Shown: positions 56,301 through 64,000 of the stretch, piece after piece
How the letters are laid out: each line of letters starts with the position of its first letter
Numbering within the stretch: the first letter of the stretch is position 1
From: Lucinisca nassula
Lineage: Eukaryota > Mollusca > Bivalvia > Lucinida > Lucinidae
NCBI GenBank assembly: GCA_963580285.1
Contig: CAUZLF010000234.1
Location: forward strand, 47,001-111,000
Length of the DNA: 64,000 nt
Direction of reading: 5' to 3'
The notes under the pieces: model-generated
The model's database searches: none
What the model was told of the DNA's origin: nothing
The model's input: the letters and a program-made list of their open reading frames with translations, nothing else
Translations under genes and position numbers: made by a program

Positions 56301-57753
56301 ATATGAATACTTTGAGTGAGTAAGTGAGCAGGGCATTTGCGTAATTGTCTATGGTGCAAGCTGGTTTTCACTGTAGTACTGTATACATTTGCCAAACATG
56401 ACTCTGTGGCAAACCTGTGGAAACAAGAAATGTGTTTAGCACTGTGGACCTCCTACAAATGTGATACAATATGAAACGACCTATTGAAAACATATGATAT
56501 CATTTAAATACTTGAGAAAAGCCGTGAGTGAATAAATAGGGTATTTGAGTTAATGATTTGACAATTTATGTAAAACCTTAGTGAGTGAGTGAGTGACTGT
56601 GTGAGTAGGGCATTAGAGCGAAAATGTTGCAAGCTTCATGGAAATAATATCAGTTTATCTGATGTGTGCCCGTTGGGTGGACACAATCCAAAATGTGCCA
56701 TTTTCTATAATGACCACTTTAATTCATATTATATCATAAGTGAGTGATTGTATATAGAGCATGTGAGTGATTGGCTGTATGGCCAGCTGGTCCTCATGAA
56801 AATAAAGAAATGGTAACACAGAATATCATGTTATCTAACATGTGTATATTATACCATGTTCAATTCGTATGAAGACATGTGAATACTTTAAGTGTGTGAG
56901 TGAGTCAGTGAGTGAGTTATTGAGAGCAGGTGAGGGTAAATTTTAACAAATGTATGTATAACCGTAGTCACTTTCCAAATGCGCAAAAGTATCTATTTAG
57001 TATGGTATCGAAACATATTTTATTGATATGATGTACATACTTGAATGAATAGACATAGCCAGTATGATTTCGTTGCTATCATTTCACCTGATACTTGCAG
57101 TAGTGTTGACATCTTTAAAAAGTAACACATTATCTATTCAGTATCACATACCCCGTTTTATTCATATAGTATCATAATATACCATGTGAATACTAAAGTG
57201 AGTGAGAACGTGAATGGGTGACTGTCTGGCAAGCTTGTTTTCATGGAAACAAATTGTGGACAAATTCGAAATATGCAATATTATAGTTTGACTTATTTAA
57301 TTCATATAATATCATGTGAATACGTGCGTGAATGAATGGGTGAGCGTGCGTGCGCATGTGCTTGCGTCAGTTTTCAGTCAATGACTATGTTGCAAACATG
57401 TCTTCATGGAAACAAAGAATAGCGTTTATCTAATGTGTGTACCACTTTGCACAACTTCCAAATGTACCAATTTATACAACAACTCATTTAATTCATAGGG
57501 TACCATCGAAATACTTTGGGTGATTGAGTGCGTGAGTGACGGAGTGAATAGGTCATTTGTGTGAAAGGCTGTGAGGCAAGCGTATCATACCATATATTGC
57601 CAGCCGTACAAGCGCTTACCGTTAGTACACCGTTGTGATGGAGAATTACATGTCACCACACTACTTTTGAACTGCAGTTCATTTCCAGGTAGTATAATAA
57701 TTTATTTAGTCTCGGATTGGCCTCCTGCATAGACTCATCTGAAAATAGCGTTT

Positions 57754-57872
57754 AAGTGTCTCACCGCGGTGTTCGTACCTGGCTCAGGGGACATCTGAGA
57801 CGCCAAGTTCTGCAAAAGGAAGGTAAGATGTTTTTTCCTCGTACTCCGGGTTTCGCCCATCTATGATAAACG
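57754..57872 (+). mobile_element. SINE C body fragment, paralogue
   Basis: Same fragment as 52481-52597 in the second copy of the large duplication (AAGTGTCTCACCGCGGTG, GAGACGCCAAGTTCTGC, CTCGTACTCCGGG). Confidence 0.75.
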
Positions 57873-58255
57873 ATATTAAATTCCGCTACTGTAACAGAGA
57901 CAAATTGAAATTCAGAATAATTTTGCTTTCAAAGGCATAGTAGAAGGTTTCTGTGATCCTTTCTTTGTGGTTTCTACACAGTGTCCAACTATAAAAGTCG
58001 ATCATTGGGACTGTTTAATAGTACTCTGCTTTACTTCATTTGAAATGATGTTAAATAACTTCTGAAGTTAGATTCAATTCAAACGATGGAATAAATGTAG
58101 GAAATCCACTCCTTATGTACACAAAACAGCGGACCAACGTCCGGCAAATAGCGATATGACGTTGCCAAGGTCTTTGAAATTTGATCTAGTAGACCTCTAC
58201 AAAGATTGTTCCAATTTGGTATGGGTTTTACCGCCCTTTCAATCCAGATTCTTCA

Positions 58256-58598
58256 AAGTAGAAGTAAAACAAAGATCAGGAGTTGATACAATTAACTTAC
58301 TCCACCCATAAAAGACACCAAAGGGAAAGAAATACAAACATTAAGCGACAAGACCATAATGGAAACCTAAACAAAGGAAGGCCATAAGGACAGTTAGTTT
58401 CCCACAAAATGGCCATATGGCCATCCAAAATAAAAAGACAAAAGTGATACACACAGTACGTAACAAACAACAACATAAATAAATCGCCACAGAAGAGCCG
58501 TCTGGTCGCTTAATGTTTGTGTTTCTTTCCCTTTGGTGTCTTTGATGGGTGGAGTAAGTTAATTGTATCGATTCCTAATCTTTGTTTTACTTCTACTT
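58256..58598. mobile_element. Penelope-like 3' ends in inverted arrangement
   Basis: 58256-58499 is the complement of the 3' region (AAGTAGAAGTAAAACAAAG onward). At 58500 the strand flips and about 98 bp of the forward 3' end follow (CTGGTCGCTTAATGTTTGTG to TTTTACTTCTACTTT). Both outer ends are therefore element 3' termini, and the outermost ~98 bp form an inverted repeat around a loop of about 147 bp. Confidence 0.85.
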
Positions 58599-58681
58599 TG
58601 ATGTTGCCAGAGTGTTTGGCAAGCGAGTTTTCTTGAAAAGGATAGCATTACAAGTGGTGTGTGTGGTACTTTGGACACTTT

Positions 58682-59085
58682 TCAAAACTGACAACGACAA
58701 ACGCAATAACATGAGTGACCAATCTCACACTCCTTTTGTGTAAATTCATGCCTAACATGTTCAAACTGCGCTAATCGGATTTGACTTTTGTCATGATTAT
58801 CCAAAATTATCAGCTCAACGATAATAGCACCCATGCGTACAAATCTCGCTGCCGTGTTGTAAATCGCCACCACGCGCAACTCACCCACTAAAAAGACATA
58901 AAACTGCTTACCGTTACGGAGTCTGATACCTCTATTTTTTCTTGGCGTTACTGGATCCGTGGTAAGAACCCCCGTGTCCATTTCTATCGCATAATGCAAA
59001 AATCTACACAGATACTCTGGGAGGGGGGTTTTGTCCCCTATTCTACATAACACCGATCCATCAATACTCCGTTGTTTTTTGTCGA
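58682..59085 (-). pseudogene. Unrecognised coding-like fragment, copy 2
   Basis: One open frame of about 135 codons: IDGSVLCRIGDKTPLPEYLC, RFLHYAIEMDTGVLTTDPVT, LRNGKQFYVFLVGELRVVAI, then YNTAARFVRMGAIIVELIIL and a Cys-rich end. It is the better preserved of two paralogous fragments. The 5' part of the open frame (from 59085 to 59125) comes from a Penelope-like 3' scrap, so the apparent start codon is artefactual. No domain is recognised; it might be a host exon or part of a transposon gene. Confidence 0.5.
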
Positions 59086-59319
59086 CAGCAAGAAACCACT
59101 GAAATTCTGGAGCAAAGAAAAACAACAGTAAGACTCCTATGCATGATTTACTAGAAGCTTAGAATATCCCTACACCTGATATTTCCAGCACTGCTGTCAC
59201 CTTTACAAGCACCATATCATCTATTCAGTATCATACGCCCTGTTTTACTCTTACAGTATCATGCTAATACCAGAATTAGTGAGTGAGTGAGTGAATGAGC
59301 GAGCGCCTGAGCGAGTGAG

Positions 59320-59440
59320 TTTTGTTTAGGTTTCAATTATGGTCTGGTCGCTTAATGTTGTGTTTCTTTCCCTTTGGTGTCTTTGATGGGTGGAGTAAGT
59401 TAATTGTATCGATTCCTAATCTTTGTTTTACTTCTACTTT
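59320..59440 (+). mobile_element. Penelope-like 3' terminus, short copy
   Basis: GTTTAGGTTTCAATTATGGTCTGGTCG to TTTTACTTCTACTTT, followed by GATGTTGCCAGAGTGTTTGGC exactly as after 58598. This terminus and its downstream flank are duplicated about 840 bp apart. Confidence 0.85.
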
Positions 59441-60815
59441 GATGTTGCCAGAGTGTTTGGCAAGCGAGTTTTCTTGAAAAGGATAGCATTACAAGTGGTG
59501 TGTGTAGTACTTTGGACACTTTTCAAATGCGCCACAGTATATATTTAGTATGATAAAAACATTTATTGAGATAAAATATCATAATAGCCAATGAGTGAGT
59601 AGGTAGCTTGTTTTCAGGGATAAAATATATCATTTTAAATGATGTGTTTAGCGCTGTGAACAAATTCCAAATGAACCGTTTTTATAAGCACCTGTTTTAT
59701 TCACAGTATATCATGTTGATACTTGAGTGAATTAGAACGTGAGCGGGTGATTAGCAAGCTTGATTTCGTGGAAACAAAGAAAAGTGTATCTGACAAGTGT
59801 TGCACGGTGGACACCTTCGAAATGTGCCACACTTTATTGACCTGTTCAATGATTGCGCCAATATCCATTTTGTATGTTATTCATATGATATTGTGTATAG
59901 GAGTGAGCGAGTGAGTAAGAATATCATTTTATCGGGTGAGTGTAGCACTGTCATCGCCTTTCAAACGAAGCACAATATATTATGACCTGTTTAACTCATA
60001 TGTCAAGAGAATACTTTTAGCTAGGAAGTTAGCGAGTTAGTCAATCAGCGAGTGAGTGAAAAAGGGAATGATTAGTGAGTGATTGACCTGGCGAGGAAAT
60101 TGAGTGAATGAGTGAGTAGCAAGACGCCACAGCAGATTATGACTTGTCCAATTCACACTATATTATGTGAATACTTGAGGAAGCGATTGAGTGAGTGTGT
60201 GAGTAGCTAAGTTGTTTCATGGAAACAAAGAATATCATTTAATCTGAAGTGTGAGGCACTGTGGACATCTTTGTGATCCAAATTATATAGGGACCTGTTT
60301 AATTGATAATATATCATGAAAAAAAAACTTAAGTGAACACCTAAGTGAATTCGTACGTGACAGGCAAGCTTGTTACCATGGAGACAAACTATCTCAATCA
60401 ATCAGACGAGTGTAGCACTGTGGACAACTTCGAAATGTGCCATATTATATTATTGCATGTGTACATATTGTATCATTGTGGTACTCGAATGAGTGAGTGT
60501 GTGAGTAAGAAGGGCATTTGAGTGAATGACTTTGTGGCAAGCATGTCTTCATGGAACCAAAGTGAGTGGGTGTGTGGCAACCTTGTTTTCATGGAAACAA
60601 AATACATCATTTTGTCTGATGTGTGAAGCACTGTGGACACCATCTAAATGTGCAATGTTATATAATGACAAATTTAATTCATATGATATAATATAAATAC
60701 TCGAGTAAGTGTGCGATTGAGAGAATAAGGTGTTTGAGTAAATGGCTATTTGGCAAGCATGTCTTCATGAAAACAAAGACTATCACTTTATCTGATATGT
60801 GAAGCGCTGTGGAGT

Positions 60816-61386
60816 GAATATACATAGACAATATGATTTCATTGCTATCATTTCACCTGATACGTGCAGTAGTGTTGACACCTTTAAAAAGTACCACATT
60901 ATCTATTCAGTATCACATGCCCCGTTTTATTCAAACAGTATCATGTACAAACTTGAGTGAGTGAGTGAGTGAGTGAGTGAGTGAGTGAACGGGTGCGTGA
61001 GTGTGTGAGTGAAACTGACACTGCATGAGTGTGTGGCAAGCACGTTTCCATGAAAAAAAAAATGATTTCATTTCAATAGATGTGTGAAGTACTGTGGACA
61101 CTTTTCAAATGCGCCACAGTTTCTATTTAGTATGGAATAAACATTTTTTTTTCATTTGCTGAGATAGTGTGTGACTGAGTGACTGACTTGCTAGCTTGTT
61201 TTCATGTAGCCAAATTTGTATGTGACAAATTCGAAATGAGCCACATTATATAAAGACCTGTTTACTTCATGGTAAATCATGTGAATACTTGGGTGCGTGA
61301 GAACATGAATGGGTGACTGTGTGGCAAGCTTGTGTTCATGGAAACAAATTGTGGACAAATACGAAATATGCCATATTATATATATA
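60816..61386. repeat. Partial third copy of the large duplication
   Basis: From GATTTCATTGCTATCATTTCACC the sequence follows 57065-57290 and 51495-52030 in the same order (GTAGTGTTGACACC, ACTTGCTAGCTTGTTTTCATGTAGCC, GGGTGACTGTGTGGCAAGCTTG). It stops at TATATATAC just before the 340-bp array. Confidence 0.85.
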
Positions 61387-61463
61387 CGAATGAAAGGTCT
61401 CTAAATAGCGCTAATGACGTTAAAAGGTTTATAAATGTTAAAATTGGCGTACAATGTCGGAAG

Positions 61464-61536
61464 GCCGCGGTGGTGTAATGGTTAGCACGTCTGCCCGGAA
61501 AGCAGGAGATCCGTGGTTCGAGTCCCGGTTGCGGTG
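61464..61536 (+). ncRNA. tRNA-like gene, unit 1
   Basis: 73 nt folding as a tRNA. Acceptor GCCGCGG with TTGCGGT (three G-U pairs), D stem GTGT/GCAC, anticodon stem TCTGC/GCAGG with loop CCGGAAA, five-base variable loop, T loop TTCGAGT, and T stem CGTGG/CCCGG with two mismatches. The anticodon would be GGA (Ser), but a real tRNA-Ser has a long variable arm and position 33 should be U, not C. So it is a Pol III-transcribable tRNA relative, not a clear decoding tRNA. Confidence 0.85.
61471..61525 (+). promoter_or_regulatory. Internal Pol III promoter (A and B boxes)
   Basis: A box TGGTGTAATGG at 61471-61481 and B box GGTTCGAGTCC at 61515-61525 both fit the tRNA consensus, 33 bp apart. The pair is repeated in every 340-bp unit without change. 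Confidence 0.85.
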
Positions 61537-61543
61537 CGACCGA

Positions 61544-61548
61544 TTTTT
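61544..61548 (+). terminator. Pol III T-run terminator
   Basis: TTTTT begins eight bases after the tRNA-like 3' end, as expected for a tRNA gene terminator. It argues that transcripts stop here and do not cover the rest of the unit, unlike a SINE. Repeated in all units. Confidence 0.8.
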
Positions 61549-61803
61549 GTACGCTAATTCATTTGTTTATTTCATTGCCTGTATCGTGCTTTACTTTGTT
61601 TCTCATATATTTACTCGATACAGTAGAACATTTGTAAATCTAACAATAAATAAAATAAATAGAATAAAAATGGCCGCCGTCCGTAGGTTAGAAAAGAACC
61701 GAAAATGATAGGGTCGCCTATGGCGGTAAATGAAAGGTCTCTAAATAGCGCTAATGACGTTAAAAGGTTTATAAATGTTAAAATTGGCGTACAATGTCGG
61801 AAG

Positions 61804-61876
61804 GCCGCGGTGGTGTAATGGTTAGCACGTCTGCCCGGAAAGCAGGAGATCCGTGGTTCGAGTCCCGGTTGCGGTG
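61804..61876 (+). ncRNA. tRNA-like gene, unit 2
   Basis: Identical on reading to the unit at 61464, including A box, B box, loop CCGGAAA and downstream TTTTT. Confidence 0.85.
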
Positions 61877-62143
61877 CGACCGATTTTTGTACGCTAATTC
61901 ATTTGTTTATTTCATTGCCTGTATCGTGCTTTACTTTGTTTCTCATATATTTACTCGATACAGTAGAACATTTGTAAATCTAACAATAAATAAAATAAAT
62001 AGAATAAAAATGGCCGCCGTCCGTAGGTTAGAAAAGAACCGAAAATGATAGGGTCGCCTATGGCGGTAAATGAAAGGTCTCTAAATAGCGCTAATGACGT
62101 TAAAAGGTTTATAAATGTTAAAATTGGCGTACAATGTCGGAAG

Positions 62144-62216
62144 GCCGCGGTGGTGTAATGGTTAGCACGTCTGCCCGGAAAGCAGGAGATCCGTGGTTCG
62201 AGTCCCGGTTGCGGTG
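62144..62216 (+). ncRNA. tRNA-like gene, unit 3
   Basis: Identical on reading to unit 1, with the same spacing to the T-run. Confidence 0.85.
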
Positions 62217-62483
62217 CGACCGATTTTTGTACGCTAATTCATTTGTTTATTTCATTGCCTGTATCGTGCTTTACTTTGTTTCTCATATATTTACTCGATA
62301 CAGTAGAACATTTGTAAATCTAACAATAAATAAAATAAATAGAATAAAAATGGCCGCCGTCCGTAGGTTAGAAAAGAACCGAAAATGATAGGGTCGCCTA
62401 TGGCGGTAAATGAAAGGTCTCTAAATAGCGCTAATGACGTTAAAAGGTTTATAAATGTTAAAATTGGCGTACAATGTCGGAAG

Positions 62484-62556
62484 GCCGCGGTGGTGTAATG
62501 GTTAGCACGTCTGCCCGGAAAGCAGGAGATCCGTGGTTCGAGTCCCGGTTGCGGTG
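62484..62556 (+). ncRNA. tRNA-like gene, unit 4
   Basis: Identical on reading to unit 1, with the same spacing to the T-run. Confidence 0.85.
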
Positions 62557-62823
62557 CGACCGATTTTTGTACGCTAATTCATTTGTTTATTTCATTGCCT
62601 GTATCGTGCTTTACTTTGTTTCTCATATATTTACTCGATACAGTAGAACATTTGTAAATCTAACAATAAATAAAATAAATAGAATAAAAATGGCCGCCGT
62701 CCGTAGGTTAGAAAAGAACCGAAAATGATAGGGTCGCCTATGGCGGTAAATGAAAGGTCTCTAAATAGCGCTAATGACGTTAAAAGGTTTATAAATGTTA
62801 AAATTGGCGTACAATGTCGGAAG

Positions 62824-62896
62824 GCCGCGGTGGTGTAATGGTTAGCACGTCTGCCCGGAAAGCAGGAGATCCGTGGTTCGAGTCCCGGTTGCGGTG
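62824..62896 (+). ncRNA. tRNA-like gene, unit 5
   Basis: Identical on reading to unit 1, with the same spacing to the T-run. Confidence 0.85.
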
Positions 62897-63163
62897 CGAC
62901 CGATTTTTGTACGCTAATTCATTTGTTTATTTCATTGCCTGTATCGTGCTTTACTTTGTTTCTCATATATTTACTCGATACAGTAGAACATTTGTAAATC
63001 TAACAATAAATAAAATAAATAGAATAAAAATGGCCGCCGTCCGTAGGTTAGAAAAGAACCGAAAATGATAGGGTCGCCTATGGCGGTAAATGAAAGGTCT
63101 CTAAATAGCGCTAATGACGTTAAAAGGTTTATAAATGTTAAAATTGGCGTACAATGTCGGAAG

Positions 63164-63236
63164 GCCGCGGTGGTGTAATGGTTAGCACGTCTGCCCGGAA
63201 AGCAGGAGATCCGTGGTTCGAGTCCCGGTTGCGGTG
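63164..63236 (+). ncRNA. tRNA-like gene, unit 6
   Basis: Identical on reading to unit 1, with the same spacing to the T-run. Confidence 0.85.
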
Positions 63237-63503
63237 CGACCGATTTTTGTACGCTAATTCATTTGTTTATTTCATTGCCTGTATCGTGCTTTACTTTGTT
63301 TCTCATATATTTACTCGATACAGTAGAACATTTGTAAATCTAACAATAAATAAAATAAATAGAATAAAAATGGCCGCCGTCCGTAGGTTAGAAAAGAACC
63401 GAAAATGATAGGGTCGCCTATGGCGGTAAATGAAAGGTCTCTAAATAGCGCTAATGACGTTAAAAGGTTTATAAATGTTATAATTGGCGTACAATGTCGG
63501 AAG

Positions 63504-63576
63504 GCCGCGGTGGTGTAATGGTTAGCACGTCTGCCCGGAAAGCAGGAGATCCGTGGTTCGAGTCCCGGTTGCGGTG
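63504..63576 (+). ncRNA. tRNA-like gene, unit 7
   Basis: Identical on reading to unit 1. The only base difference seen in the array (TTATAATTGG instead of TTAAAATTGG at 63481) lies just upstream of this gene. Confidence 0.85.
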
Positions 63577-63843
63577 CGACCGATTTTTGTACGCTAATTC
63601 ATTTGTTTATTTCATTGCCTGTATCGTGCTTTACTTTGTTTCTCATATATTTACTCGATACAGTAGAACATTTGTAAATCTAACAATAAATAAAATAAAT
63701 AGAATAAAAATGGCCGCCGTCCGTAGGTTAGAAAAGAACCGAAAATGATAGGGTCGCCTATGGCGGTAAATGAAAGGTCTCTAAATAGCGCTAATGACGT
63801 TAAAAGGTTTATAAATGTTAAAATTGGCGTACAATGTCGGAAG

Positions 63844-63916
63844 GCCGCGGTGGTGTAATGGTTAGCACGTCTGCCCGGAAAGCAGGAGATCCGTGGTTCG
63901 AGTCCCGGTTGCGGTG
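63844..63916 (+). ncRNA. tRNA-like gene, unit 8
   Basis: Identical on reading to unit 1. Its downstream spacer is cut short by the (AT)n run that ends the window. Confidence 0.85.
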
Positions 63917-64000
63917 CGACCGATTTTTGTACGCTAATTCATTTGTTTATTTCATTGCCTGTATCGTGCTTTACTTTGTTTCTCATATATATATATATAT

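Larger units (their letters stand above)
56190..60815. repeat. Large tandem duplication, copy 2 (4.6 kb)
   Basis: Starts with the same SINE-like element A fragment as copy 1 and then follows it to about 60815, where a partial third copy starts. It lacks the Penelope-like insert of 50778-51488 and the ribozyme element. It carries its own Penelope-like 3' scraps at 58256-58598 and 59320-59440. Mostly 180-bp array; no genes. Confidence 0.85.
61391..64000 (+). repeat. 340-bp tandem array with tRNA-like genes
   Basis: Seven complete 340-bp units plus most of an eighth, starting with TGAAAGGTCTCTAAATAGCG at 61391, 61731, 62071 and so on. On reading they are identical except for one base at 63481. 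Each unit has a tRNA-like gene, a T-run, a spacer with an A/T-rich AATAAATAAAATAAATAG tract, and AATGGCCGCCGTCCG. The 84-codon open frame seen in each unit lies across the tRNA-like gene and looks incidental. The last unit breaks off into (AT)n at about 63984, at the window edge. Confidence 0.97.

Noticed and set aside
61454..63748. A conserved 84-codon open frame repeated in each 340-bp unit
   Set aside because: It runs across the tRNA-like gene, so its conservation is explained by the near-identity of the whole unit. There is no independent coding evidence.

Overview
The window is eukaryotic, repeat-dominated DNA with no intact host protein-coding gene that I can support. The transposon set (Penelope-like and RNase H-bearing LINE retroelements, Tc1-like transposase remnants, tRNA-derived SINEs, and a Helitron-type 3' end behind a tandem core of about 165 bp) together with abundant TGAGTGAG-rich repeats suggests a marine invertebrate. 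A mollusc is most likely, because Helitron-like elements with such cores are typical of bivalves and their relatives. The species cannot be named from the sequence, and the density of tandem repeats suggests heterochromatin.

Layout. 1-18640 is a 41-bp satellite in diverged copies, with a higher-order organisation that includes two adjacent units of about 3.17 and 3.0 kb at 6701-12875 and recurring short inverted blocks. It is interrupted by one SINE and one Penelope-like 3' region. 18640-32270 is a mosaic of dead elements: a folded-back Tc1-like transposase, an array of about 100 bp, several SINEs with target-site duplications, a Penelope-like GIY-YIG fragment, a second Tc1-like transposase whose catalytic Glu is replaced by Lys, and LINE fragments. 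32385-61386 is mostly a diverged TGAGTGAG-rich tandem repeat of about 180 bp, into which many elements have inserted: a tandem dimer carrying degenerate hammerhead ribozymes (37081-37780), a 2.9-kb Penelope-like element (37974-40885), an RNase H-type LINE (43564-45936) abutting a Helitron-like core (45937-47448), and a second Penelope-like copy with an opposite-strand copy nested inside it (47595-49741). The segment 49.9-56.2 kb is duplicated in tandem as 56.2-60.8 kb. 61391-64000 is a nearly perfect 340-bp tandem array in which every unit carries a tRNA-like Pol III gene (eight copies).

The most interesting signals are these. A hammerhead ribozyme with an intact core (53161-53206) lies in a small retrozyme-like insertion, and its empty site is preserved in the paralogous duplication near 58183. 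A tandem dimer of the same family has a 383-bp period. The homogeneous tRNA-like array has internal promoters and terminators. The higher-order structure of the 41-bp satellite is marked by inverted blocks. All calls come from reading the sequence; no alignment, folding or database search was run.
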